Shown: positions 25,883 through 35,512 of the stretch, one piece after another
Numbering within the stretch: position 1 is the first letter of the stretch
How the letters are laid out: each line of letters begins with the position of its first letter
Origin: CAYMDP01 sp964389375
GTDB lineage: Bacteria; Bdellovibrionota; Bdellovibrionia; Bdellovibrionales; UBA1609
NCBI GenBank assembly: GCA_964389375.1
Contig: CAYMDP010000015.1
Span: forward strand, 1-57,696
DNA length: 57,696 nucleotides
Direction: 5' to 3'
Notes under the pieces: model-generated
Database searches by the model: none
Told to the model about the DNA's origin: nothing
The model's input: the letters and a program-made list of their open reading frames with translations, nothing else
Made by a program: the position numbers and the translations under genes

Positions 25883-26844
25883 TTATCCCACCTTATCGTT
25901 TCCGCCTTATTATTTTTCAGGATAGAACTCGCCAAGGCTTTATCTTTTTGAATCTGAGCGACCAACTCTTCGACCGATCCAAATTTTTTTTCGTCTCTAA
26001 TTCTAGTTACAAAATGAATCTCAACTTCTTGCCCATATAAATCGAGTTTTTCACCCAGCACATGGGTTTCGACTCGAGGAGCGGCCTGCCAATCTTCTTT
26101 AAAGGTTGGGACCTTGCCAATATTTGTGACGGCATCGAAGTCTTGATTTTTGAATCTCAAGCGAGTGGCATAGACTCCAAGCTTCGGACAGGTCTCAGAA
26201 ATTAATCCAAGATTTGCCGTCGGCACACCAATCTGTCGCCCTCGTCCATCGCCTTTCTCAACAAGACCTTTAAGGTAAAAATGCCGCCCCAAAAGTTGAT
26301 GGGCCAACTCGACATTCCCTTCGTAAATGGCCTTCCTGATCCGCGAGCTCGACACTATATCTCCTTGAAAATGAACCGCATCCACCAAAACAACTTCAAA
26401 GCCAAATTCCCTCCCGAGTTCGACGAGGTCTTCGATTTTACCGCTGCGATTAGCGCCAAAAGAAAAGTCATATCCAACGACGATTTTTTTTGGGTTCAAC
26501 TCATCGATTAGAACTCGTTTTACGAAATCTCGGGGGCTTAACTGAGAAAAACTCCGAGAAAAAGCGCGGACAATGAGAGCATCAAGTCCATAGCTTTCTA
26601 GGACCCGAACCACATCATCCCTTGGAAACAAACGTTGGTGTTTTCGCTCTGGGTTTAATACCTGGGCCGGATGGGGGTCGAAAGTCATCATCATGGCCCG
26701 AACCCCTAAATCCCGGGCCTCATCCAGCACATGATGGACCAATGCTTGGTGTCCCAGGTGGATTCCGTCAAAATTGCCAATAGTTAAAACCCCCCCCAAG
26801 AGGTCCTGGTCGAACTGGGCCTGATTTTCGCTAAAAACTCGCAT
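25879..26844 (-). CDS. ribF: Bifunctional riboflavin kinase / FAD synthetase
   Basis: Phosphorylates riboflavin to FMN and adenylates FMN to FAD. It has 321 residues from the ATG at 26844. The N-terminal nucleotidyltransferase part has GNFDGIHLGH near 18-27, and the C-terminal flavokinase has GRGRQIGVPTANL. In-frame TTG codons at 26862 (after GAGGAA) and 26880 are alternative starts. It is the first gene of a two-gene unit with the AroE-like protein. The CHASE2 kinase gene is divergent. Confidence 0.93.
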   Translation of the reverse strand: MRVFSENQAQFDQDLLGGVLTIGNFDGIHLGHQALVHHVLDEARDLGVRAMMMTFDPHPAQVLNPERKHQRLFPRDDVVRVLESYGLDALIVRAFSRSFSQLSPRDFVKRVLIDELNPKKIVVGYDFSFGANRSGKIEDLVELGREFGFEVVLVDAVHFQGDIVSSSRIRKAIYEGNVELAHQLLGRHFYLKGLVEKGDGRGRQIGVPTANLGLISETCPKLGVYATRLRFKNQDFDAVTNIGKVPTFKEDWQAAPRVETHVLGEKLDLYGQEVEIHFVTRIRDEKKFGSVEELVAQIQKDKALASSILKNNKAETIRWDK

Positions 26845-26919
26845 AAGTACTGAAAATATCAACTTTTCCTCGATAACCAATTGAAATTTCTATGGGATCT
26901 TGATACATAGCGTTACGTT

Positions 26920-28881
26920 ATGACAAAGACTTTTAGAGAACTCAAAGCACAGGCCTGGTGGACCTCTCGATTCATCCTTCGCTGGAAGGATGTTTGGTTA
27001 AGGGCCATGATTTGTCTGGGTCTTGGTTTCGCCCTAGTCTTTCTCGATCGAACCGACAATTACGACTTAAGATTTTCAATTCGTGGAAGCCAGGCCCCCG
27101 CAACTCCCATCGTTCTTCTGACCTTTGATGAATCCGACTGGTCAAGGCTTCACCAAGAGGCTCATCAAGGACTTGGTCCCTGGAGAAACTTTAGCGCCAC
27201 TCATGATGGTTTCTTTTGGCATGACAAAACTTGGCCGAAGCTACTTCAAAAAATTCTTGATCAAGAGGCTCTCGCGATCGGAGTCACTTACTTCTTTGGC
27301 CAGAACTCGATTCCACGCCCTGATGATTTGATCAAACAACATCCAATTCTAGTGGACTCACGGATCCTCTGGTCCGCCAAAATCGATAATGACGGTCGCG
27401 CACTTCTTCCCGCATTTTCAAATGACTACGGATCCAATATTGCGCTTTTTGATTTAAGGGCCGACGAAGACCGAGTGGTGCGAAGATTTTCGTCTCCTTC
27501 GGCTCATATTCCCCATATGTCTTTTCGTCTAGCCGAGATCAATAAGAAAAAACGACTTCGAACGGAAGAGTTCACCGGGGCTCGTCGGATTATTAACTTT
27601 CAGGGGCAGACTCCGCTTTTTCCCTCTGTTTCTGTATCGGACTTGATGGACGGTCGCCTGCCTGATCATTTTTTTAAAGGAAAAATCGTCATTATCGGAA
27701 GTCGAAGCAACGAAAATCATATTTTCACGACTCCACTTGGACAAATGAACCGATCCGAAATTATCGCTCAGATCTCAGAGAATATTTCGGAAAACAAGTG
27801 GGTCAAACGCACTCCCTACGCTTTGATCCTTGTCATTCTGCTCGCGATACTTGGACTGACCTTGGGTATTCTTTTTTCATATCCACAGTCCGTGGCCTTC
27901 GTCTTTTTGTTTTGGATGGCGATCTCGTGGACGGCCTTTTCGTTCTGGATTTTTGATACCTTCTACTTTTGGATACCGATTCTATCTCCCGTGGCACAAA
28001 TTCTTGTGACCTACATGATTTTTTTGGGCTACCAGCTTACGCAAAAAGAAAACCTCAGCTGGCGCCTGCAAGAAGAAAAGCGCTTCCTGTTAGAAATTGA
28101 GCAACTTAAAAACAATTTTGTCAGCCTGTTTAGCCATGATCTAAAAACTCCTATCGCCAAGATCCAGGCAATTTGTGATCGCCTTTTGGCCCAAAATGGT
28201 GACCCTCAAGTTCAAGAAGGACTGAGTGCTCTTCGTAAAGAAAGTATGGAGCTTCATAGATATATTCAAAGTATTCTTCAAATCAGCCGGGTCGAGTCTC
28301 GCGACTTTAAGATCAACAAAGAGGCTGGAGATATCAACGAAATCGTCGAGCGCGTCGTTGAGCAGCTTCGCCCCTTAGCGGATGCAAAAAGTATCAAAAT
28401 TCAGACCGAGCTTGAGCCCATGTTCTTGATCGATATCGATAGCGTCTTAATCTCTGAGGTTGTGCTAAACCTAGTTGAAAACGCAATCAAGTACGCTCCT
28501 GAAAGCTCGACGATTCAAATTACCACCGAAGAAATTGACGACATGGTCGTGCTGGTGGTCGAAGACAATGGAGCCGGCATTTCGAGCGCAGAACAAGATA
28601 AAATTTTTGAGAAATTCTATCGAGGCGAAGCGCACAATATGAGCACCAAGGGCTCGGGCCTAGGCCTATTCTTAGTAAAGTACTTTATCGAGCTTCACGG
28701 CGGAAAAGTTTTTCTATTTAGCGAACAAGGAAAGGGCACTCGTGTTGGCTTCCGACTTCCGGTTAGCGAAACAAGCCCCCCAATCAACCCTTCACCTACA
28801 CAACAACCCCTCGCCTCCGATCCATTGGATCAAGCCAATCCGGATCGCGCCCAAGGAGAACTCTATGAATCGCATCTTTAA
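26920..28881 (+). CDS. CHASE2-domain sensor histidine kinase
   Basis: A 653-residue membrane kinase. One membrane segment near 27-42 is followed by a CHASE2 periplasmic sensor domain to about 285 (PIVLLTFDESDW at the front, KGKIVIIGSRSNENHIFTTP at the end). Three membrane segments follow at about 290-366. Then come a HisKA domain with phospho-acceptor His396 in FSHDLKTP and an ATPase domain with the boxes EDNGAGIS and GSGLGLFL. The C-terminal tail is Pro- and Gln-rich and unlike kinases. The last 17 bases overlap its sigma-54 response regulator, so they are a cognate pair. The signal is unknown. Confidence 0.9.
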   Translation: MTKTFRELKAQAWWTSRFILRWKDVWLRAMICLGLGFALVFLDRTDNYDLRFSIRGSQAPATPIVLLTFDESDWSRLHQEAHQGLGPWRNFSATHDGFFWHDKTWPKLLQKILDQEALAIGVTYFFGQNSIPRPDDLIKQHPILVDSRILWSAKIDNDGRALLPAFSNDYGSNIALFDLRADEDRVVRRFSSPSAHIPHMSFRLAEINKKKRLRTEEFTGARRIINFQGQTPLFPSVSVSDLMDGRLPDHFFKGKIVIIGSRSNENHIFTTPLGQMNRSEIIAQISENISENKWVKRTPYALILVILLAILGLTLGILFSYPQSVAFVFLFWMAISWTAFSFWIFDTFYFWIPILSPVAQILVTYMIFLGYQLTQKENLSWRLQEEKRFLLEIEQLKNNFVSLFSHDLKTPIAKIQAICDRLLAQNGDPQVQEGLSALRKESMELHRYIQSILQISRVESRDFKINKEAGDINEIVERVVEQLRPLADAKSIKIQTELEPMFLIDIDSVLISEVVLNLVENAIKYAPESSTIQITTEEIDDMVVLVVEDNGAGISSAEQDKIFEKFYRGEAHNMSTKGSGLGLFLVKYFIELHGGKVFLFSEQGKGTRVGFRLPVSETSPPINPSPTQQPLASDPLDQANPDRAQGELYESHL

Positions 28882-30277
28882 AACCCTAATCGTTGATGAC
28901 GAAGCTGAACTACGTAAATCCGTAGGCTCCATCTTAGCTTCTACTCTTTCTGAATTTCAGTTTCAAATCACGGAAGTTGAAAATGGAAAACTGGCGGTAG
29001 AGGCGGCAAAAGGGGCCGCTTATGATTTGGTCCTGATGGACGTAAGAATGCCCGAAATGAACGGACTGGAAGCACTTGAGCAGATCAAAAAAAATGATCC
29101 CAAAACTTTTGTGGTCATTATGACCGCCCACAGTAACCTTCAAGACGCTGTTGTTGCCATTAAATGCGGTGCTTACGATTATATCGAAAAGCCCGTACAA
29201 CCCCAAAAACTTGTCGAAATCGTAAAAAAAGCCCTAGAGACCCAAGAGATGGTCAGTGACCTAGCCCTTTCGAATCCGATTTTTGATGACGACATCGACA
29301 GTGAATTCGTAGGCTCCTCACAAAAAATGAATGTGGTCTTCGACCTCATCAACAGATTAAGTAATGTTGATACGACAGTCCTGATTCGTGGAGAAAACGG
29401 AACAGGAAAAGAACTCGTCGCGCGAGCCATCCATTACAACTCTCACAGAAAGCATAATGAATTTGTCGCGATCAACTGTGGGGCGATTCCCGAAGCTCTT
29501 ATGGAAAGCGAGTTTTTTGGCCACGAAAGAGGAGCCTTTACCGGGGCCGTCGAACGAAAAATTGGAAAATTCCAACAGGCTAATAAGGGAACCATTTTTT
29601 TAGACGAAATTGCGGAGTTAAAGCCAGAGATGCAAGTTAAACTTCTTCGCATTCTTCAAGAGCGAAAATTCGTGCCCGTAGGAAGTAACCGAGAGGTCGC
29701 CACGAATGCCCGAATTATCGCGGCAACGAATAGAAACCTAGAAAAAATGATCGAAGATGGGCAATTTAGAGAGGATCTGTTTTACCGCTTAAATGTGATG
29801 CCAATCTTTCTTCCTCCCCTTCGCGACCGGATCGATGACCTTGACGGCTTGGTTATTCACTTTATCAAAAAATTTAGTAAAAAGCATAACCGCCACATCA
29901 ACGGCATTGACCCGAATGCTCTAAACACTTTGAAGCATTACAGATGGCCAGGCAATATTCGTGAACTTGAAAATGTGATCGAAAGAGCTTTTATTGTAGA
30001 AAACGGTGCAAGTATTTCTTTATCCAGTCTTCCTGAAAATGTTTTGACCTTTTCAAGCGACCAAGTGGCGATTGATCTTCCGCAAAACTATTCAGGACCT
30101 TTGGACTTTGATCGCTTTAAAGAAGAGACTGAAAAAGAATTCATTGTTCAGGCCTTAAAAGCCAACGGCGGACGCATTAATAAAACCGTTGCCGAGGCAA
30201 ATATCCCAAAAAATACTCTTCTGCGTAAAATCAAAAAATACGGGATTAACGTGAAAGATCTTTCGGAAGAGCATTAA
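28865..30277 (+). CDS. Sigma-54-dependent response regulator partner of CHASE2 kinase
   Basis: A 470-residue NtrC-type activator. The ATG at 28865 has AAGGAG five bases before it. The receiver phospho-acceptor is Asp59 (LMDVRMP), Walker A is GENGTGKE at 176-183, GAFTGA is at 223-228, and the Fis-like C-terminal helix-turn-helix ends in NIPKNTLLRKIKKYG. The start lies inside the kinase gene, typical of a coupled two-component pair. The 3' end overlaps the convergent GT9 gene by 32 bases. It is distinct from PilR and from the orphan regulator at 1441. Confidence 0.91.
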   Translation: MNRIFKTLIVDDEAELRKSVGSILASTLSEFQFQITEVENGKLAVEAAKGAAYDLVLMDVRMPEMNGLEALEQIKKNDPKTFVVIMTAHSNLQDAVVAIKCGAYDYIEKPVQPQKLVEIVKKALETQEMVSDLALSNPIFDDDIDSEFVGSSQKMNVVFDLINRLSNVDTTVLIRGENGTGKELVARAIHYNSHRKHNEFVAINCGAIPEALMESEFFGHERGAFTGAVERKIGKFQQANKGTIFLDEIAELKPEMQVKLLRILQERKFVPVGSNREVATNARIIAATNRNLEKMIEDGQFREDLFYRLNVMPIFLPPLRDRIDDLDGLVIHFIKKFSKKHNRHINGIDPNALNTLKHYRWPGNIRELENVIERAFIVENGASISLSSLPENVLTFSSDQVAIDLPQNYSGPLDFDRFKEETEKEFIVQALKANGGRINKTVAEANIPKNTLLRKIKKYGINVKDLSEEH

Positions 30278-31361
30278 TCATCTTCTGAACGGCGAAGAGA
30301 ACTTCATCGCTCTTTATGCTTTTCATACACTCATGAGTGCCTAAGGGACAGCGATGTCCCCCATGGCGCCCACAAGGACGACAGCTTAAATCTTTTTGAA
30401 TCACCGCAAGTTGATCTGTCCAAGGTCTAAATCCTTGGGCCAAAGTTGTTGGTCCAAAAATAGAAACTACCGGCAGGGCAACTGACGCGGCCATATGAGC
30501 CGCGCCACTGTCGTTACAGACTAAAAGACGAGCTCGTTTTAGCAACAGCAAAGCCTGACTTAGATTTGTTTTTCCAGCAAAATCAAAAACCTGGGGTACA
30601 GCCCTCTTTAGCTCTGCGCAGATCGAAGCCTCATCAGGCCCACCCATCAAAGCGACTTTGTGTCCACTTTGAATCAATTTCTCTGCAAGCTCTATGTAAG
30701 AGGTCAATGTCCAACGTTTAGTTGCCCACACACTTCCAGGAGCCAGCAAGATCGCGCCATCAACAGCTTCAAGAAGGTCTTTCGGCAGTGAATCCAGTTC
30801 GCTTTTAAAACCCTCGCCGATCTCTAAATTCATCCGCGCCCAAGAGGGAATTGGATTCTTGTTAAAATCCAAAATACTTGTATTTTGCTTTGGATTTTGG
30901 AAAGCTGGTTCACTAGAAATTTTTTCTAGATTTAGGGAAAGCTCTCGATCGACTGGAGTTAAAAGCATCAGCTGTTTTAAAGCATCTGGCAGACTCTCAG
31001 ATTTTTGAATTCGATGAGTATAGGCCCCTATATCCCACCAACGCTTAAAGCTAATCTTTGGTCCCAAAACTTTAATCTTTCGCACCAGCCAGGCCGTGCG
31101 AAAAGACTGATGAGGACTAATAAGCAGATCAAATTCTTGCTGCATTAATTCCGAGTAAATCTGTCGCCGATTTTGAGGATCTTTTTTATGAACCTCTACG
31201 GCTTGGTCCACCAGACCCGCTTTTATAAAAGGGGCGGCAAAGCCTTTACGACAAAGCAAAGTGAGATGACTCTTCGGAGAAAGAGCCTTAGCCCTTTTCA
31301 TTAAAGGGATAGAGAGGAATAGATCTCCGACAAAGGCTGTTTGGATGAGGAGTATACGCAA
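30246..31361 (-). CDS. Glycosyltransferase family 9 (heptosyltransferase-like)
   Basis: A 371-residue GT9 enzyme of the ADP-heptose:LPS heptosyltransferase family (WaaF-like), acting on lipid A-core at the inner face of the inner membrane. It has the N-terminal ILLIQTAFVGDLFLSIP, then LAPGSVWATKRWT and the nucleotide-sugar part LVCNDSGAAHMAASVALPVVSIFGPT. It overlaps the upstream GT9 gene by 61 bases and the convergent response regulator by 32. WaaF is the closest match, but other GT9 sugars are possible. Confidence 0.85.
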   Translation of the reverse strand: MRILLIQTAFVGDLFLSIPLMKRAKALSPKSHLTLLCRKGFAAPFIKAGLVDQAVEVHKKDPQNRRQIYSELMQQEFDLLISPHQSFRTAWLVRKIKVLGPKISFKRWWDIGAYTHRIQKSESLPDALKQLMLLTPVDRELSLNLEKISSEPAFQNPKQNTSILDFNKNPIPSWARMNLEIGEGFKSELDSLPKDLLEAVDGAILLAPGSVWATKRWTLTSYIELAEKLIQSGHKVALMGGPDEASICAELKRAVPQVFDFAGKTNLSQALLLLKRARLLVCNDSGAAHMAASVALPVVSIFGPTTLAQGFRPWTDQLAVIQKDLSCRPCGRHGGHRCPLGTHECMKSIKSDEVLFAVQKMINALPKDLSR

Positions 31362-32458
31362 TGAAGGCCCCGCTTAACTGCAGAAAGAATTTCTTCAACC
31401 GAGACCTGATCATAACACATCGACTCTTTGTTGCAGCTTCTTTTCCAGCAAGGACTACAGGGCACGGGGGAGAGTATCTTCACTCCGCGCTCATAAAGAT
31501 CGATTTCCTGAGCACAGGTCGGCCCAAACCAAGCCACCACAAACTTCTTAAGCCCAATGGCCATATGCATTCCAAGACTGTCTCCTGAAATCACCAGGTC
31601 ACAGGCTTGCACGCTGCAAAGGCCATCCCTAAGACCACGATCCGTTGGACTTTGAATGACCTTTAAATCACGAGCAATTTCTTTATTGCGATGGCTGTCT
31701 TCCGGTCCACCAAGTAACACTACACGAACTCCTGGCCAATCGGATATCTTCTGAACCAGGTCTCGCTGCATTTGAATGGATAGTTTTTTATATGAAATAA
31801 CTGAACTACAACCCGTATTGATTCCAACAATGCGCTCCCCATTTGGCGCCCATAAACTTCTTCTTAAGTCCGCAACCCGCTGCTCAAGGTCAGATAAAAC
31901 AACTTGATAAGTATCCCGTTTAAAACTTCCAAGCTCTAAGGCTTCATGCATCAGCTGGGTTTCGGGCTTCAGGTTTTCAAAAAATTTTTTCTTGTTCGAA
32001 AGCCCTAGCTCCCAAAGCTCGCCTGCCGCAGTATTCGCCGGAAGACTGGCTCCAGATCTAGAATCCGTGCGAAAGCCAAAAAGCTCGCCGATTTCAAGGG
32101 ACTTCATGATCCCTCCACTTAACAAAGACTTGTCCAAATTTAAGACCACATCAAAACGCAAAGCCTTTAAACGCTCAAGGTCTTCGGAGCTGGTCGTAAG
32201 AATACGATCGATTTGTGGAAGATTTTGCAGTAGCTGATGAGAGGGCTTCATCGTAAGCCAAGTGATATGAGACTTTGGATATTTTTTCTGAATCGCCGGA
32301 AGAAGGCTTGTCGTGCGTAATACAGATCCGATGGCCTCAAGTTGAATCAGAAGAATTCGACTTCTTGGGATATCTAAAGAAGGGCACTTATGATTGCAAG
32401 TCTCGGACAAACCACAGGGCTTATAACCATTAAAATGTCGACAGTGAATTTCCATCAC
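31301..32458 (-). CDS. Glycosyltransferase family 9 with N-terminal four-Cys motif
   Basis: A 385-residue GT9 protein (RILLIQLEAIGSVLRTTSLLPAIQ; NTGCSSVISYKKL; VISGDSLGMHMAIGLKKFVVAWFGPT). Before the GT9 domain it carries CRHFNGYKPC and CNHKC, four cysteines within 21 residues (about 6-25). I recall such CxxFxGxxPC headers in GT9 proteins of Deltaproteobacteria; they may bind zinc or an iron-sulphur cluster. Three more cysteines (SPCWKRSCNKESMC) lie near the C terminus and could complete or add a metal site. It overlaps the next GT9 gene by 61 bases. It is likely a core-oligosaccharide enzyme. Confidence 0.82.
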   Translation of the reverse strand: MMEIHCRHFNGYKPCGLSETCNHKCPSLDIPRSRILLIQLEAIGSVLRTTSLLPAIQKKYPKSHITWLTMKPSHQLLQNLPQIDRILTTSSEDLERLKALRFDVVLNLDKSLLSGGIMKSLEIGELFGFRTDSRSGASLPANTAAGELWELGLSNKKKFFENLKPETQLMHEALELGSFKRDTYQVVLSDLEQRVADLRRSLWAPNGERIVGINTGCSSVISYKKLSIQMQRDLVQKISDWPGVRVVLLGGPEDSHRNKEIARDLKVIQSPTDRGLRDGLCSVQACDLVISGDSLGMHMAIGLKKFVVAWFGPTCAQEIDLYERGVKILSPVPCSPCWKRSCNKESMCYDQVSVEEILSAVKRGLHCVYSSSKQPLSEIYSSLSL

Positions 32459-32552
32459 TCTATTTTAGCCGATCTTACGTCTATGGACAGGATCTGCACG
32501 CCGAACTAGACTTCTGTCCCTCGACGATCAGCTAGTGAGTTGACTAGTAATT

Positions 32553-33614
32553 CTAAAGGCTGCGTCCAGGGGATAAAGACTTCAGCTGCCCCTTAAGCGT
32601 TCCAATTTTAATGGCACTTTCAATACGAACCAAAATCTTGCGATCGTCGTCAGTCAACCAAAGCTTAATGTCGCCGACGGGTTTAAACTGACCATCGGCT
32701 TGAATACTGGGTTGGACGACCACAGTATCGAAAGTCCCAGCCGCTGTGGCCAGTTTTTCTTTACCTAAAACCTTGCCAGTAAAAGTGATGTTTTTTCCAT
32801 CATCGGCTACTAAAAAAGCCAACTCTTTTCCTGGAGTTAAAGTGAAGTTTCTTAGATAAAAAATCGAACTGATCACATTTTGAGAGTAGGGCTGAATATC
32901 CCACTCCAATTTTTTCTCGACCTCACCTTTTTCTTTGGTAAAACGCTTCTGCCAGTAGTTTCCTTTAAGAGTCTTAAAATCAAAGTAAGTCATCGCTTCA
33001 GCCAGCTGTTTACTTTCCTTAATTTGCACTCTCAGGTTGTAGGGCAAAAGAGTTTCGTAATTGACGTAGGTGACCGCGGAATCTTCGACAGAATAAAAGC
33101 GAGAAAATAAGGGACTCGTTTTTAGGCGCACGATAAACTGATATGCCTTTGCTCCATTGACTTCAACAAAGGGTCCAACTTCGAGCTCCATTTCTCCAGC
33201 ACTCATTTTAAAGTAGCTGATGTCGTAAACGGCCTTCTCGCCGATTCGAAAGGGGTCGGCCAAGGGCCTGCGGCCCACGAAGCCTTCGGAGTCTTCAATT
33301 TTTGGAAGTCGGGCTTGGCTCACAGGCGTCGCTCCTTTTGGAATTGGCTTAGAGGATTGCTTCGGTGCCTTTTTCTTTTCTTCTTGAACAACTGGCTTCT
33401 TTTTTTCGTCACTTTCTCGAATTTCGGCGGGGACCTCTGCCATTTTTTCTTCCGGAGGCAAAGGAATCTCTTTCACCTTCATCAAATCGTCATATTCTTT
33501 GTTGGTGCGTAGATTTTCAGATTTTTCGTACTGAAGAACGCGGGATGCACAGGCGGCACCTAAAAGTAAAAAAACAAGAAATCCAATCTGTGTAAAAATC
33601 TTAGCACTTCTCAT
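32553..33614 (-). CDS. DUF3108-domain lipoprotein
   Basis: A 353-residue exported lipoprotein. The signal peptide ends in LLGAAC (cysteine about 22). A lysine- and glutamate-rich linker of about 80 residues follows (EKMAEVPAEIRE, EEKKKAPKQSS). The C-terminal 230 residues match the DUF3108 beta-barrel-like periplasmic family (YDISYFKMSAGEMELEV; LPYNLRVQ; LWLTDDDRKILVRIE). Function is not established for the family; it is often near envelope genes. It lies just downstream of the lpx genes. Confidence 0.8.
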   Translation of the reverse strand: MRSAKIFTQIGFLVFLLLGAACASRVLQYEKSENLRTNKEYDDLMKVKEIPLPPEEKMAEVPAEIRESDEKKKPVVQEEKKKAPKQSSKPIPKGATPVSQARLPKIEDSEGFVGRRPLADPFRIGEKAVYDISYFKMSAGEMELEVGPFVEVNGAKAYQFIVRLKTSPLFSRFYSVEDSAVTYVNYETLLPYNLRVQIKESKQLAEAMTYFDFKTLKGNYWQKRFTKEKGEVEKKLEWDIQPYSQNVISSIFYLRNFTLTPGKELAFLVADDGKNITFTGKVLGKEKLATAAGTFDTVVVQPSIQADGQFKPVGDIKLWLTDDDRKILVRIESAIKIGTLKGQLKSLSPGRSL

Positions 33615-33672
33615 TTTTAAATCCCCATACAGGTCCGTTTAAAAGCCGCCGCCATCTTTGCCTCCGGAATTT

Positions 33673-34551
33673 TTAAGTCACAACAAAACGCTTCCATCGT
33701 TTGTGAACCCACATCCATTGGTCAGGTCGCTTCAGAATGTACTTCTCAATCTGATCATTATACTTTTGTGTCATATTCACAAGAGCTTGATCACGGTCCT
33801 CGCCCTTCTCGAAGGGGATCTCGGGGTCAAAATGAATGTGCGTCACCCCGTCCTCATCCCTATATGTATAAGTTGGAACGACCCCCGCTCCAGATCGCTC
33901 GGCCATCACAGCCATTCCAAGAGCGGTCCCCGTTTCGTGACCGAAAAATTTTGTTTTTGCCCCAATTGGAGGCCCCATAAACTGGTCCAGTGGAAATCCA
34001 ATGACTTGATTGGCCTTAAGACTTTTTAAAACCGCATAACTACTGTTTCGAGCCGGTATAAGCTTTAATCCCGATCGCTCTCGAACTCCAAACCAAAGCT
34101 CAGTCAGCCACTTCAACTTAAAATCCTTGGTCAACAAAGCAACCGGATAACCCATTGCCGCCATAGAGCAAATCGCAAGGTCTCCGTTTCCTAGATGAAG
34201 AGTTAACAAAAATGCACCCTTTTTTCGGTCCATCACTTTTTTTAAATTTTCTGGATTATGCAGCCGAACTTTTTTACTGACGAAGTCCTGATCAAGGACC
34301 GGCAGATAAGTGTACTCAGCGACCGTTCGACCCATATTTCGCAAGGACTTTCGCGCAAGCCTGATTCGAGACTTTCGATCCATCTGTGGAAACACTTTTT
34401 GGATATTTTCGTCAACGACCTGCCTACGGATTCGAAGCAGATCAAACCAAATCAAGCCCAATAAATCGCCAAAATAATAAAGTCCTCGACCCGGAAGATT
34501 CCGTAGCAGACCTGAAATTAAACTAGCGAGCCAACCGAAGCAAAACTTCAT
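33673..34551 (-). CDS. lpxL: Lipid A biosynthesis acyltransferase (LpxL/HtrB family)
   Basis: Adds a secondary acyl chain to the lipid A precursor at the inner membrane. It has 292 residues from the ATG at 34551. The catalytic HxxxxD is HLGNGD, preceded by LLTLHL. An N-terminal hydrophobic anchor (about 1-25) is typical. The enzyme name is family-level; LpxL or LpxM cannot be separated. The open frame extends to 34584 inside lpxK, but the inner start matches family length. It overlaps lpxK by 29 bases and is the last lipid A gene of the operon. Confidence 0.87.
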   Translation of the reverse strand: MKFCFGWLASLISGLLRNLPGRGLYYFGDLLGLIWFDLLRIRRQVVDENIQKVFPQMDRKSRIRLARKSLRNMGRTVAEYTYLPVLDQDFVSKKVRLHNPENLKKVMDRKKGAFLLTLHLGNGDLAICSMAAMGYPVALLTKDFKLKWLTELWFGVRERSGLKLIPARNSSYAVLKSLKANQVIGFPLDQFMGPPIGAKTKFFGHETGTALGMAVMAERSGAGVVPTYTYRDEDGVTHIHFDPEIPFEKGEDRDQALVNMTQKYNDQIEKYILKRPDQWMWVHKRWKRFVVT

Positions 34552-35512
34552 AGAGTTTTTCAACCTCTGGACTAAAGTCCTCAACCAATTGCGCCACCTT
34601 TAAGTGGGGGCTAAGTTCAGAAAACCCCTCGAGTTTAACATAGTCCTTTTCGGTAACCAATATATCCCCGGCACCCACTTGCTCTCGCTTCTTTAAGATC
34701 TGCCCGACATCCTTTTTGCTGTAGTGGTGATGATCTGGAAAAAATAGGCTCTCCTGCGGCTGAATTGAAAGATCCTTAAGAGCCGCAACAAAACTTTCTG
34801 GTCGTCCTATGCCACAAACAAGCAGAGGCTTTTTGGGATTCGCCAAAAGTCCCTCCAGCTCGGGAACCAAAAGTCGAACTGAGGCCTTTAGGATTTGCGC
34901 CGAGCTGACTTTTTTCACCCTCGCTTCAAGTTCTGCGACTTTTTTTGGGTCGACTAAATTCACCCGATTCATGACGACAAATTGAGCGCGATCCAAACCC
35001 CGAAAGCCCTCTCGCGCTCGCCCAAAGGGAAACACTCCGTAGCTACTGTCCGCAGCCAATGCATCCAAGATGACAATATCCACATTTCTTTTTAGTCTTC
35101 GATGTTGAAAGGCATCATCGGCAAAAATCAGCCGCACTTGTTCGTTTTTTTTCTGAAGTTCCTCGCAGGCGCGGATTCGGTCTCGACACACGACCACTGG
35201 CACCTCAGGAAATTTGTATTTAATTAAAGTCGGTTCATCTCCAAAGGTTTCCGCCGCTTGAACTAAGCCTCCGGGCTTAATATGAAGACTTTGCACGCCT
35301 TGATAGCTGCCACCATAGCCTCGGCTGACAACTCCGACTTTAATTTTAGAATCTTTAAAATAAGACAAAAGATGAAGTAAAGTTGGAGTCTTTCCCGTCC
35401 CACCCATCGTTAAATTTCCTATACTGACCACTGGAATTGAGGGGCCTCTGACTTCAAGGATTCCTTTGTCATAAAGAAAATTCTTAAGGCTCGCCAGAGG
35501 AGCTAAACTCAT
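34523..35512 (-). CDS. lpxK: Tetraacyldisaccharide 4'-kinase
   Basis: Phosphorylates the 4' position of the lipid A disaccharide. It has 329 residues. The P-loop region SIGNLTMGGTGKTPT lies at about 30-44, SRGYGG is at about 63-68, and FADDAFQHRRL carries the family DDxxQ motif. The start overlaps the lpxB stop by four bases. Bdellovibrio lipid A was reported to lack phosphates (mannose replaces them), so if this is a relative, the phosphate added here would need removal later. Confidence 0.92.
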   Translation of the reverse strand: MSLAPLASLKNFLYDKGILEVRGPSIPVVSIGNLTMGGTGKTPTLLHLLSYFKDSKIKVGVVSRGYGGSYQGVQSLHIKPGGLVQAAETFGDEPTLIKYKFPEVPVVVCRDRIRACEELQKKNEQVRLIFADDAFQHRRLKRNVDIVILDALAADSSYGVFPFGRAREGFRGLDRAQFVVMNRVNLVDPKKVAELEARVKKVSSAQILKASVRLLVPELEGLLANPKKPLLVCGIGRPESFVAALKDLSIQPQESLFFPDHHHYSKKDVGQILKKREQVGAGDILVTEKDYVKLEGFSELSPHLKVAQLVEDFSPEVEKLYEVLLRLAR

